Shown here: positions 10,576-22,110 of the stretch, piece after piece
How the letters are laid out: every line of letters begins with the position of its first letter
Numbering within the stretch: the stretch's first letter is position 1
NCBI RefSeq assembly: GCF_023091745.1
Contig: NC_068910.1
Location: 176,693,170-176,757,169 of the forward strand
Reading direction: 5' to 3'
DNA length: 64,000 nucleotides
Source: Budorcas taxicolor
Lineage: Eukaryota; Chordata; Mammalia; Artiodactyla; Bovidae
Notes under the pieces: model-generated
What the model saw: only the letters and a program-made list of their open reading frames with translations
What the model was told of the DNA's origin: nothing
Databases searched by the model: none
Translations under genes and position numbers: made by a program

Positions 10576-10862
10576 CTGGACATCCCTGGTAGTCCAGTGG
10601 TTAAGAATCTGCCTTCCATTTAAGAAAAAAAAAAAAAAGAATCTGCCTTCCAACGCAGGGGACACAGGTTTGATCTCTAGTCAGGGAAGTAAGATCCCAC
10701 ATGCTGCAAAGCAACTAAGCCTGCACTCAGACACCGCAACTACTGAAGCCCACATTCTGTGAGCTTGTGGGTCATGTGGTCCACAGCTAGAGAAAGCCTG
10801 TGCACCACAAGAAAGACCCAGGCCAGCCAAAAAGAAAACCAGCCAAAAAAGTAGCTTCCCCG
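10576..10862 (+). mobile_element. CHR-type tRNA-derived SINE with an internal poly(A) insertion
   Basis: The head (CATCCCTGGTAGTCCAGTGG) and body (AAGATCCCACATGCTGCAAA, then GAAAGACCCAGGCCAGCC) match cetartiodactyl CHR SINEs. It is interrupted at 10619-10636 by a short poly(A) insert flanked by a 16-bp direct repeat (see findings). Confidence 0.85.
10603..10652 (+). mobile_element. Poly(A)-only retroposition with 16-bp target-site duplication
   Basis: AAGAATCTGCCTTCCA occurs at 10603-10618 and 10637-10652, separated by TTTAAG plus 12 A. The site is preceded by TT, fitting the L1-endonuclease preference (TT/AAAA-like). It reads as an insertion truncated almost to its tail. Confidence 0.8.
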
Positions 10863-11329
10863 AGATTCAGAAGCTAGTAAGTAAAGGAGACCCAGAACTT
10901 ACACTTGGGTGTGTGTGGCTCCCCACTCACACTCTCCCCTCCACACTCTGGCCATAGCCGGAGTGTGTGAGAAGCAGTGAGCGTGTGCCATCCCTCTCTC
11001 CTCCTGCACTTCTTCCCAATTACCCTTTATTCTCTCCTTGCCCTGCCCTCTTCTTCACCTCCTCTCCTCCCCTCAATGTTGAGCTTATCACCAGAAACTA
11101 GCGCAGAGTCCAAGAAAGGAGAAGGCATCAGAATTTGGAGTCTGTAAGGGGCCAGGAAGAAGGACAGGGAAAGAAACAGATAAATTCTTCACAGAGGAAC
11201 AAGCAGACAGAGGCACACCCAGGAGAGCTCTTCTTGAGGTAGACACGTAGCAGGGCTCTTGTCTAACCCTCTTCTAGATAGAGCAGGATGGATGATGGAG
11301 AGAGATTTTCCATGATATATTTAACAGCA

Positions 11330-11500
11330 ACAACTTTCAACTCTGGTTAACCATGTGAATCACCTTAGAAGCCTTTTAAACATAAAGATGCAAAGTATAG
11401 ATCCCTGATCAATCAAAACCTTTGAGGTGGTTCCAGCATCTTTTAATGCTTCCTGAGTGATTCTAATGTCCATCCAAGGGAAGAACTACCAGATTAGACA
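11330..11500 (+). mobile_element. MER5-like (hAT-Charlie) DNA transposon relic
   Basis: CATGTGAATCACCTTAGAAG and GAGTGATTCTAATGTCCATC resemble the two ends of short MER5/Charlie-type elements. It is diverged, so family and orientation are uncertain. Confidence 0.5.
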
Positions 11501-11570
11501 ATAGAGAAACATGGAAAATGAAAACAAGAGAACTCAGTATCAGCAAGTAAAGACAGTACTATGCTTAGAG

Positions 11571-11710
11571 GTGTGTGTGTGTGTGTGCTCAGTTGTGTCC
11601 AACGTTTTGCGACCCGACTGACCCATGGACTCTAGCCTGTCAGGCTCTGCTGTCAATGAAACTTTCAAGGGAAGAATACTGGAGTGGGTTGCCCTTTCCT
11701 ACTCCAGGCA
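11571..11710 (-). mobile_element. Truncated Bov-tA SINE with (TG)n tail
   Basis: A (GT)n run at 11571-11586 leads into CTCAGTTGTGTCCAACGTTT and GAATACTGGAGTGGGTTGCC. The tRNA head is missing. Confidence 0.85.
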
Positions 11711-12879
11711 TACCTGGATGGATCAGGCCTATTCCTTCTCGTCTTTCCAGCCTATAAGTGTGAATGGCCTTGTGTCATGACAACCCATATTTCTAAGTGC
11801 ACTGATCCTTTCCAAGTCCCTGGCACAGTATGGAAGGTAACCACACACGTGTCTTCTGTACAGGCCCACTCTCCTTAGGCCTCCAATATACTGGGTTTGC
11901 CTCCACAGCCTCCTTTCCTGGATCCCATCCACAACCTCTGGTGCAGGGAACATGCTCTCTTCCATCAGTCACTGTCTTAAAGGAGTCCCAAGAGGGCTCA
12001 TAGTCCCTCCAGGTGAGCTCTCTTGATTTTATCTCCATGCCTTCCTCTACCAAGAACCACAAGGACCAGTGAGCCTGGTTTGGGGGGAGAGCCACAATAG
12101 CAAAAACTGGACTGCATACAGAATCACTTCTCCGATGGGAAAGGTTTTCTTCAACAGACATTTGTGTTGAGCTTGACTTTTTATTCCTCTGAGATGAGCT
12201 CTATCTATCTCGGGAGGACCCTGGCCCTCTCAGCAAACAGACCCAAGACACAACCACTCCACTAGTTATCAGACATGATTAGGCATGGTGGAATTCTAGT
12301 TTCACTAGAAACCAGTTACTGGTCTACCTCAAGAAGAGGCAATCCATGGTCTGCCTTTGAATGCCAATAGCTTCCAATATCTTAGGATCCCCCTTTTTTA
12401 TCTGTATGCCATACTTTCAAATAACATCAATGGTTTGCTGACTGAAAATGGAATTTGGGGCAATATCAAAAGAAAGATTTCTAAATTTATACATGTACAT
12501 TCCATAGAGGCCAGTTTTCTGGTCCTGTGTGTATGAATGTGTATGTGTATTTTAAAGAGACTTCTTCAGGTGTCAAGTGCTCCTAGGAAGACTCTCAGGA
12601 AAATAATGTAATCTGAAATAAATGATTGCCACTGGATAGCAAGAAGCTTTGTGTTGTGGCACTTTGTTGTAAGTTTAATTTTCTTTAATGTTGATCCTTA
12701 CTTAGTAGATCCCTGATACATTCCCGTGCAAATGAATTAACAGGAATTATGAACAGGATTCAGACTTAAACTGAAGAAAGTAGGGAAAACCACTAAAGCA
12801 TTCAGGTATGACCTAAATCAAATCCCTTATTGATTATACAGTGGAAGTGAGAAATAGATCAAGGGATTAGATCTGTTAG
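11711..12879. other. Unassigned intronic sequence
   Basis: No confident repeat was recognised. A 122-codon minus-strand frame (12161-11793) has no recognisable domain and no gene-like surroundings. Confidence 0.45.
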
Positions 12880-13608
12880 ACAGAGTGCCTGGTGAACTAT
12901 GGACGGAGGTTCGTGACATTGTGCAGGAGGCAGTGATCAAACCATCCCCAAGAAAAAGAAATGCAAAAAGGCAAAATCGTGGTCTGAGGAGGCCTTACAA
13001 ATAGCTGTGAAAAGAAGAGAAGCTAAAGGCAATGGAGAAAAGGAACGATATACCCAATTGAATGCAGAGTTCCAAAGAATAGCAAGGAGAGATAAGAAAG
13101 CCTTCCTCGGTGATCAGTGCAAAGAAATAGAGGAAAACAATAGAATGGGAAAGACTAGAGATCTCTTCAAGAGAATTAGAGATACCAAGAGAATACTTCA
13201 TGTAAAGATGGGCACAATAAAGGACAGAAAAGGTATGGACCTAAGAGAAGCAGAAGATATTAAGAAGAAATGGCAAGAATACACAGAAGAACTATACAAA
13301 AAAGATCTTCATGACCCAGATAATCACAATGGTATGATCACTCACCTAGAGTTAGACATCCTGGAATGAGAAGTCAAGTGGGCCTTAGGGAGCATCACTA
13401 CGATCAAAGCTAGTGGAGGTGATGGAATTCCAGTTGAGTATTTCAAATTCTAAAAGATGATGCTGTGAAAGTGCTGCACTCAATATACCAGCAAATTTGG
13501 AAAACTCAGCAGTGGCTGAAGGACTGGAAAAGGTCAGTTTTCATTCCAATGCCAAAGAAAGGCAATGCCAAAGAATGCTCAAACTACCACACAATTGCAC
13601 TCATCTCA
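12880..13608 (+). mobile_element. BovB LINE, left part of a copy split by another BovB
   Basis: ORF2 region upstream of and into the reverse transcriptase (GGTCTGAGGAGGCCTTACAA, then GCTCAAACTACCACACAATT). It contains an open stretch of 120 codons at 13007-13369, then stops. It ends exactly where an antisense BovB 3' end begins, and its sequence resumes at about 14817. Confidence 0.88.
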
Positions 13609-14816
13609 GTCAGTTCAGTTCAATCGCTCAGTCGTGTCTGACTCTTTGCGACCCCATGGACTGCAGCCCACCAGGCCACCCTGTCCATCACCAACTCCCA
13701 GGGTTTACCCAACTCATGTCCATCAAGTCGGTGATGCCATCCAACCATCTCATCCCTCTGTCGTCCCTTTCTCCTCCCGCCTTCAATCTTTCCCACCATC
13801 AGGGTCTTTCCCAATAAGTCAGTTCTTTGCATCAGGTGGCCAAAGTATTGGAGGTTCAGCTTCAAAGTCAGTCTTTCCAATGAACACCCAGGACTGATCT
13901 CCTTTAGGATGGACTGGTTGGATCTCCTTGCAGTCCAAGGGACTCTCAAAAGTCTTCTCCAACATCACAGTTCAAAAGCATCAGTTCTTCAGCGCTCAGC
14001 TTTCTTTATCGTCCAACTCTCACATCCATACTTGACTACTGAAAAAACAATAGCCTTGACTGGACAGACCTTTGTTGACAAAGTAATGTCTCTGCTTTTT
14101 AATATGCTGTCTAGGTTGGTCATAGCTTTTCTTCAAAGGAGTAAGCATCTTTTAATTTCATGGCTGCAATCACCATCTGCAGTGATTTTGGAGCTCCCCA
14201 AAATAAAGTCTGCCACTATTTGACTGTTTCCCCATCTATTTCCCATGAAGTGATGGGACCAGATACCATGATCTTAGTTTTGTGAATGTTGACCTTTAAG
14301 CCAACTTTTTCACTCTCCTCTTTCACTTTCATCAAGAGGCTCTTTAGCTATTCTTTACTTTCTGCCATAAGGGTGGTGTCATCTGCATATCTGAGGTTAT
14401 TGATATTTCTCCTGGCAATCTTGATTCCAGCTTGTGCTTCTTCCAGCCCAACGTTTCTCATGATGTACTCTGCATATAAGTTAAATAAGCAGCGTGACAA
14501 TATACAGCCTTGACGCACTCCTTTTCCTATTTGGAACAAGTCTGTTGTTCCATGTCCAGTTCTAACTATTGCTTCCTGACATGCATACAGATTTCTCAAG
14601 AGGAAGGTCAGATGGTCTGGTATTCCCATCTCCTTCAGAATTTTCCAGAGTTTGTTGTGATCCACGCAAAGGTTTTAGCATAGTCAATAAAGCAGAAATA
14701 GATGCTTTCTTGGAACTCTCTTGCTTTTTTGATGATCCAGCGGATTTTGGCAATTTGATCTCTGGTTCCTCTGCCTTTTCTAAAACCAGCTTGAACATCT
14801 GGAAGTTCACGGTTCC
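13609..14816 (-). mobile_element. BovB LINE, antisense copy inserted into a sense BovB
   Basis: The 3' tail (CAGTTCAGTTCAATCGCTCA) is at the left edge. The copy extends through the 3' ORF into the reverse-transcriptase region and is truncated at about 14816 (AACCGTGAACTTCC on the minus strand). The frame is broken. It lies in the same orientation as MME. Confidence 0.88.
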
Positions 14817-15826
14817 TACATGCTAGTAAAGTAATGCTCAAAATTCTCCAAGCCAGGCTTCAACAGTACGTGAACCATACTGTTCCAAACAGTGTTCCAA
14901 GTAGACTAGTTCCAAATAGGGAAAGGAGTATGTCAAGGCTGTATATTGTCACGCTGCTTATTTAACTTATATGCAGAGTACATCATGAGAAATGCTGGGC
15001 TGGAGGAAGCACAAGCCAGAATCAGGATTGCCAGGAGAAATATCAATAACCTCAGATATGCAGATGACATCACCCTTATGGCAGAAAGTGAAGAAGAACT
15101 AAAGAGCCTCTTGATGAAAGTGAAAGAGGAGAGTGAAAAAGTTGGCTTAAAGCTCAACATTCACAAAACTAAGATCATGGTATCTGGTCCTATCACTTCA
15201 TGGCAAATAGATGGAGAAACAGTGGCAGACTATTTTGGGGGGTTCCAAAATCACTGCAGATGGTGACTGCAGCTATGAAATTAAAAGACGCTTGCTCTTT
15301 GGAAAAAAAGTTATGACCAACCTAGATAGCATATTCAAAAGCAGAGACATTACTTTGCCAACAAACGTCCGTTTAGTCAAACCTATGGTTTTTCCATGGC
15401 TTTGTGAGAGTTGGACTATAAAGAAAGCTGAGCACTGAAGAATTGATGTTTTTGACCTGTGGTGTTGGAGAAGACTTTTGAGGGTCCCCTGGACTGCAAG
15501 GAGATCCAACCAATCCATCCTAAAGGAGATCAGTCCTGAATATTCATTGGAAGGACTGATGCTGAAGCTAAAACTCTAATATTTTGGCCACCTGATGCGA
15601 AGAACTGACTCATTGGAAAAAACCTTGATGCTGGGAAAGATTGAAGGCAGGAGGAGAAGGGGATGACAGAGGATGAGATGATTGGATAGCATCACCGACT
15701 TGATGGACATTAGTTTGGGTAAACCCTGGGAGTTGGTGATGGACAGGGAGGCCTGGTGTGCTGCAGTTCATGGGGTCGCAAAGAGTCAGACATGACTGAA
15801 CAACTGAACTCAACTGAACTGAACTG
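14817..15826 (+). mobile_element. BovB LINE, right part of the split copy, with internal deletion
   Basis: It resumes at GCTAGTAAAGTAATGCTC, directly continuing the part that stops at 13608, then skips about 300 bp of reverse transcriptase near 14876-14906 and continues to the 3' tail (CTGAACTGAACTGA). Together with the antisense copy it forms a long inverted repeat. Confidence 0.86.
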
Positions 15827-15884
15827 ATGAATAGGGTGAATTTCTATTATTTGATGGATTTGTTCTAAAGTCAACAGTAACACT

Positions 15885-16072
15885 GAATTAACAAATATTG
15901 ATTCTGTATAGCTCAGGAAACTCAGTGCCCTGTGGTGACCTTAATTGGAAGGAAATTGAAAAAAGAGGGGATATATAGCAGATATAGCGATATAGCGGAT
16001 TCACTTTGCTGTACAGTAGAAACTAACACAAATTGAAAGCAACTATTCTCCAATAAAAATTCATTTAAAAAA
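15885..16072 (+). mobile_element. L1 3' end
   Basis: Phrases such as TATAGCTCAGGAAACTCAGT and TTCACTTTGCTGTACAGTAG, then CTCCAATAAAAATT with an A-rich tail, match the bovine-type L1 3' UTR. Confidence 0.7.
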
Positions 16073-16079
16073 ATTCTGA

Positions 16080-17158
16080 AGCACTGACCCTTGGAAAATA
16101 CAATGTTAAGTTCCTATGAGCCTCTGATCACACACCATTTTCATCAACTGATCAATACATAACCTTGTTTTATGTGTTCTTGTTTAATATCTGATTTAAT
16201 ATATACTCATCGATTCATTAACATTGAAGTCAGAGCCAACAGCACTACAACTCATACCTGAGTGAAGCTTATGTATCACATGTCTTTTCTCTGTAAGGCC
16301 CATCACAGCCTTCTTGCACTTAGGAACACTAGATAGCACTTCAGCACTAGGCCTGGGGACCATTTTAAACAATATAATAATTAACAAATTGTATAAAAAA
16401 TGTGAAACATGTGGCAGTAAAAAGACCAAGAGAAGGACCCTCGTTTACAATCTCATTGGACATCATCAGGGTACACATATGCGGGTGACAGAAATCTTTC
16501 ATCAATCTATAAATGATCTCAAAAGTGTGAAGACTGATTTGGAGGTTACAAATAAATTTTAGCCAGTAAGCAAATTAGCAAATATAAAATTTGTAAATGA
16601 CTAGGGTCAACTACACTCTTGTCCATTTTTTTTCTTTCAGGCTTTTAAAAAATATCCAGGAAAATGTGCAAAACAAACAACTATATTACTTGGAAATGGA
16701 CTTGAATAATTTCTTTCTCAGTTACTATCATATTAGTAAAAAATCCTGGCCACTATATGTTTTAGTGTTGAACATTTTTAATAGACTAGGCATCTATTTA
16801 TTTACAACAAATATGAAACATTCCTAGCTTGGTGGCAAATCTTCTTCAGTGACTATTCTTTCCCTGCTTAAATCAGGTTTAAGGAAGCTGTTATGAGCAA
16901 AACTGTTTTCAGCTATTCTCTCTCAGTCGGCCTACGCCCTTGGTTTTTTGCTCTCAACCACATGACATTTTCATTTTGGTACCTTAAAAATTACTATAAT
17001 CATCAGCCTGGTCTATGACCATTTTGGAAGTGTCCAGAAGACGTCAGAGAAATGCTGGGCATCTAGGAGCAAACGCTCCTGTGAAGACCAGAGGACATTC
17101 ATTTCTGATTCAACCTCCTAACCTGTCTGCTTTATTAACAGATACCAAGCTTGATACT
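16080..17158. other. Unassigned intronic sequence
   Basis: No exon or confident repeat was recognised. Short open frames near 16196-16562 on both strands have no domain. Confidence 0.45.
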
Positions 17159-17380
17159 TGGGTTTCCCTGGTGGCTCAGTGGTAAAGAACCCACCTGTCA
17201 ATGCAGGAGACACAAGAGATGCGGGTTCAATCCCTGGGTTGCAAAGATCCTCTGGAGAAGGAAATGGCAACCCACTCCAGTATTCTTGCCTGGGAAATCC
17301 CATAGACAGAGGAGCCTGGTGGGCTACAATCCAAAGGCTTGCAAAGAGTTGGACATGACTAAGCAACTAAACAACAAACC
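17159..17380 (+). mobile_element. Bov-tA SINE
   Basis: It runs from GGGTTTCCCTGGTGGCTCAG to GAGTTGGACATGACTAAGCA with an ACAACAA tail. A short extra ACAAGAGATG lies within the tRNA-related part. Confidence 0.92.
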
Positions 17381-18112
17381 ACAAAGCTTGCTATTGCTTA
17401 CTAGGCAATTTTTGACAATTTAAAAATCTCCTTTGACAACATTCTGAAAGTACTGCTGACCTCATTCCCCTGCTGCCACCCTCCTCCCACCATCTCCCAA
17501 CCAAAATTAAGGCAAAGTCAGAACGTTTTGAAAGAACACAAGGAAAATGCAATGTAATTACAACGGGTCACAAAGGACTCCATTCAGAAGGCAGCAATGT
17601 AGAAACTAGAATCTGGGGGACCATTCGTAAAGAGAAAATGACTGAAAATTAGCAAGCACACAGATAATGCTAATAAAACCAAACAGTTTTCATTATAAAT
17701 GTTCAGATTCTTGCAAAATCCAACCCTCCTTTTTAAATGAAATCCCTGTTTCAAATGGCTTTTCTGATACCTTGGTTAAAGAAAGGTTGAGGGGAAGCAG
17801 GTGAGGGAATACCTGATGCTAGATGTAATCAGGATGTAATAAGAACTGCTAATCATTTAGTCAAACACTCCCTGTCAACCACTGGGTGAGTTCAAGCTAA
17901 GCCAAAGTCAAATCTTGCACTATTCCAACTGGTCAGTGCCAAAAGCCACCTCTATACCACTGTTCAGAAACTGTGGATTTACACAAGTAGATTTGAAGAA
18001 AGTTTCAAGATAGTGAATTTTCTCTGTAGAGTTGAAACTCCCAGGAAAGGAGATTTACTTTTCGTGTTTTAGCTTGAAGAGTAATTAGTTTAAAATTATA
18101 TTTATATACGAC
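17381..18112. other. Unassigned intronic sequence
   Basis: No exon or repeat was recognised. Confidence 0.45.
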
Positions 18113-18312
18113 ATGCATGTGTGCTCAGCCATGTCTGACTCTTTGTGACCCCATCTGGCAATGTAGCCCGCCAGACTCCTCTGTCCAGGCAAGAATACTG
18201 GAGTGGGTTGCCATTTCCTCCTTCAGGGGATCTTCTCAACCCCGGGACTGAATTCTGCATATGGCACATCTCCTGCTTTGGGAGGCAGATTCTTTACCAC
18301 TGTACCATGTGA
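18113..18312 (-). mobile_element. Bov-tA SINE, degenerate
   Basis: The body (CAGCCATGTCTGACTCTTTG, then GAATACTGGAGTGGGTTGCC) and a decayed tRNA head (TTCTTTACCACTGTACCAT) are visible. Confidence 0.88.
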
Positions 18313-18636
18313 CCAATTTACCTTGAATGCATAAGCATAAACATACACTCAGAACCACGCCCCCTCAGGAGGCATACCCACATACACACAGACACAAGCT
18401 ATATACATAGTTAACCTGGAATCCATTTGCTATCAGATTTACAGATAAACTCACTGTCACATTTATAGGTAAAATATAAACTATAGGATTTTAATTAAGG
18501 TTCAGCCAAAGATGCACATGTCATAATAACAATAAAAAGTCAGTGTTTGACACGTGTTAGGCACCAGGCACTTACTTCATGCATTTGCTTCAAACTTTAA
18601 GTTTGAAGTATGGCAACAATATTTTTGTCCCCACTT

Positions 18637-18846
18637 TGTGTGCCTGGTCGCTCAGTCACGTCCAACTCTTTGAGACCCCATGGACTGTAGCCCGCCAAGT
18701 TCCTCTGTCCATGGGGATTCTCCAGGCAAAATACTGGAGAGGTTTGCCATGCCTTCCTCCAGGGGATCTTCCCAATCCAGGGATCAAACTCAGGTCTCCT
18801 GCATTGCAGGCAGATTCTTTGCTGTCTGAGCCAACAGAGAAGCCCA
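18637..18846 (-). mobile_element. Bov-tA SINE
   Basis: It runs from GTGTGCCTGGTCGCTCAGTC to the reverse-complement head GAGCCAACAGAGAAGCCC. Confidence 0.91.
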
Positions 18847-18849
18847 CTT

Positions 18850-20329
18850 TAGAGCTATAGTAATTGAGTCCCTACTTTAGAGCTAAAGAAATTTAAGATA
18901 AGGAATCTGTATGCGAAGTCACACTGTTGGTAAGTAGCAATGCTGAAGGTTTTAATTATTTTTCTTTCTTACAACATCTTCCCATTGCTCTATAAATAGG
19001 ACATGTTATGTTTATTTTAAGGAAACCTAGGCATTGAATGATTACATGCTTGAAGTTATCAATATGACTTTAGAGAGAGCCTAGGTCTAACTTTAAGCTG
19101 ATGTCTTTCTACAGAATCATCCTTCCATAGCTCCAAATAACACCAGAAAACATTTTGAAAGCTCCACAGAGAGAATCCAAATTAAATTATATAGCAGTCA
19201 CTGTTTTTTTCATGCCCAATTAAGATTTTAATTGCTTCATAACATGAGTATAGCTACATAAAGTTTTCCACCTCGTTTGACCCTAGACTTTAGAACTTGT
19301 ATAGATAATTACAGAAATCTCAAGTCTAATGGACCTACAGTAATAATACTTAGTTGGCATTTCCAAATTAGTGAAATTCTTCAGCCTTATCTTACAGCCA
19401 ATTTAAATGAATGGCTCATAGCCAAGAGAGGATAGTCAATAATTTTCCAGTAGGGATTCCTTCAAAATTCACAACCCAAAACATCCTGTTAACGAATGGA
19501 AGCCCTGAAACTGTTACAATGAAGTTAAAGTGCCCTAAATCTAAAAATAAATTTTCCTTTTCAAGTCCAATTTGCATTTTAAATCCTAAAAGATTCTCTG
19601 CTGTTAAAAAGCTATTAAAGATTATACTGCAATTTAAATACAATATATCACTTAAAATAAGTTATCAAGGCTGCATGTTGATTATAATATTAATGAATAA
19701 TAATATTCCTCATTTAAGGAAAGATGAAGGTTATGAAAAGGCTATATTGTTCCCTTTGTAACTTTATTAGGTAGATCTCAAACTCTGGACACTGGTGGGT
19801 ATCTCTAAGGAGAAAGCAATGAGATTACATGGCCATGTTTCTCCCATTTAAAAATTTTGCTATTTTGGATCATGCTGTCAAACAAAGTGATCAGTCCAAC
19901 TTCAGTGATATGTAATTACTGGGAGTAATTCAAAACATTCTGCCTTTGCATCAATTTTGGATAGGGAGTGGTGCAAGATCACAATAGAAGGATAAACTGG
20001 GTCATTGGTGCTTTAGAATGCTGCCTAAAATGAAGTCAAAATCATAAAAACAAAACAAAACTCTAGTGGGCACTATGACATGGAGTACATAATAACAAAT
20101 TAGGCATTTAGTGAATACAAGGTAGTGTAAGCTCCATATGTTTATCTTTTTAAAACCTATCTCTCTTCTATTACAGAAGACCCAGAAGATTATGTTAAAT
20201 CATTTGCCTTCTCCAAAAAAGATTTTTTTCGTTGTGGACCATGAAAAGACTCTGAAATTTTCAACAACTATTTTTGAGTACCCCCAGATGTCTGACATTA
20301 TTGGGATCTGAATATATGTCATGGTGAAT
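18850..20329. other. Unassigned intronic sequence
   Basis: No exon or confident repeat was recognised. An open frame of 116 codons at 19411-19761 has no domain, and its composition is that of AT-rich intron. Confidence 0.45.
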
Positions 20330-20460
20330 GTGTGTTGTGTGTTAGTCACTCAGTCGTGCCCAACTCTTTGCGACCCCATGGACTGCAATCCACCAGGTTC
20401 CTCTGTCCATGAGATTTTCCAGGCAAGGATACTGGAGTGGGTTCCCATTTCCTTCTCCAA
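20330..20460 (-). mobile_element. Truncated Bov-tA SINE
   Basis: It begins GTGTTAGTCACTCAGTCGTG and stops after TTCCCATTTCCTTCTCCA, lacking the tRNA head. Confidence 0.88.
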
Positions 20461-21389
20461 ACCCCTGCCCTCACAGAATCTGCAGGGTTTCCTCTGACAC
20501 AAGACTATTTCTTTCATGATGTACATGAATTCCTACAAAGTAACTATATCTAGAAAGGAAGGGTTGTTATGCTCCACTCTCATTTCCAGTTCCTAAACTT
20601 CTCTAGTATTCAGTTGATAGGTAAAGCTCCTATTTTCTATAACTCAGAGATAAGGAGATACTTGCAGTGTGCTTCTATAAATGAGCTTATTTTGGGTGAT
20701 TGTGCGGACTAACCAGGAGTCTGAATGAGCATACCATGAGTGAAACATATTCCTGGGATAGAGGAATCTTCAAGGATGATGGTCAAAAACCAGCCACACT
20801 TAGCCAAACAGAGACATTTAAGAGAAGGTGAGCACAGGATCTCACTAAAGGAGAGCAGAGATGAGTTATTGAGAAGGGAGAAGCTCTGAGAGAGCTGGTG
20901 TTGGAAAAGAAAGGACAGACTAGTGGAGATTTTGGTCATATGAAGCTGGAAATGCTAAAGTAAGTAGGAAATTAGTTACAAAATCTCCCTGAAAGAAGAA
21001 AATAGTGGGAGAGAAATACATACAGAAACTGTCTCCTTGTTGACCCAGTTCTAGCTTAGAAGGGTAGAATTAACAAGGAAAATTAAACCACCAAGAAGAG
21101 AATAATTGACTTTACTGCTAGCAAAAGAGATAGATGAGACGGAAAAGGGCTAAACTCGGGAAATTTGATGCGGAGATACAAAACTAAGAAATCTGATTTC
21201 AGTATGTGGAACAGTCAGAATGAGACCACTTCTTTGCTGCTGTATTTATATACCAGGTGCCCTGAAAACACCTTGCTTAGACAACAGTGGCTTTCTAACC
21301 AAGATAAGGAACCTGACAGAATAAATATAAACAAATATAAAATGTAAATAAAATATATAAATATAAAACAAAAAATATTCATATATGCA
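20461..21389. other. Unassigned intronic sequence
   Basis: No exon or confident repeat was recognised. A purine-rich part lies at about 20800-21150. Confidence 0.4.
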
Positions 21390-21562
21390 ATCAGTATTTA
21401 TTGGTGACTTACTATTTGCGATGCACCTTATTAGCTGCTAGAAACAGACTGATGAGTAAGATAGAAATAGTTATTATAGTGGGGCAAATCTAGACATTGG
21501 AGAACTAACTACAAGTATGATGTGAGTTATGGGTAAACATATAGGATGTGTTGGGAGCAAAG

Positions 21563-21838
21563 GTGGAGAAGGCGATGGCACCCCACTCCAGTACTCTTGC
21601 CTGGAAAATCCCATGGACGGAGAGGCCTGGTGGGCTGCAGTCCACGGGGTTGCAAAGAGTCGGACACGACTGAGCAACTTCACTTTCACTTTTCACTTTC
21701 ATGCATTGGAGAAGGAAATGGCAACCCACTCCAGTGTTCTTGCCTGGAGAATCCCAGGGGCGGGGTGGCCTGGTGGGCTGCCATCTATGGGGTCACAGAG
21801 TCGGACACGACTGATGCGACTTAGCAGCAGCAGCAGGG
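21563..21838 (+). mobile_element. Bov-A2 SINE (two Bov-A monomers)
   Basis: The first monomer runs from GGAGAAGGCGATGGCACCCC to GAGTCGGACACGACTGAGCA, followed by the TTCACTTTTCACTTTCATGC linker and a second monomer ending in ACTTAGCAGCAGCAGCAG. Confidence 0.95.
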
Positions 21839-21879
21839 AACAAAGGAGTTAGCTAGGCAAAGGTGAAAGAGGGAAGATA

Positions 21880-21901
21880 TTTCATTCATTCATTCATTCA
21901 A
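21880..21901. repeat. (ATTC)n microsatellite
   Basis: About five ATTC units, as often found near L2 ends. Confidence 0.85.
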
Positions 21902-22110
21902 CAGATAGTGGAGTCAGGAACAGAGTTATGGTCCAGAGAGAAGGTGAGTGACGGGCTTGACAAAAGAGGCAACTGAAAGAGGACTGGAGTGTAGAGCAGC
22001 TCTCTGTGAGTACGGAAAGGTAGGTCATCCTCAGAAGGAAGGATACAGGATGGATAAAGAATGAAGGGCTAGATCCCCAGGGCTTCAAAATCCCCAGGGC
22101 AGAGCATCCC

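Larger units (their letters stand above)
21390..22110 (-). mobile_element. L2 LINE relic, interrupted by Bov-A2
   Basis: TCAGTATTTATTGGTGACTT and TTAGCTGCTAGAAACAGACT resemble the reverse complement of the L2 3' end. Diverged; edges approximate. Confidence 0.45.

Noticed and set aside
11793..12161. A 122-codon minus-strand open frame with mixed composition
   Set aside because: No recognisable domain, no exon borders and no supporting neighbours; length is within chance for an intron of this size. A protein search would settle it.
14946..15266. Possible functional reverse transcriptase fragment
   Set aside because: It resembles the BovB RT/C-terminal region, but the copy has an internal deletion and later stops, so it is a dead element.
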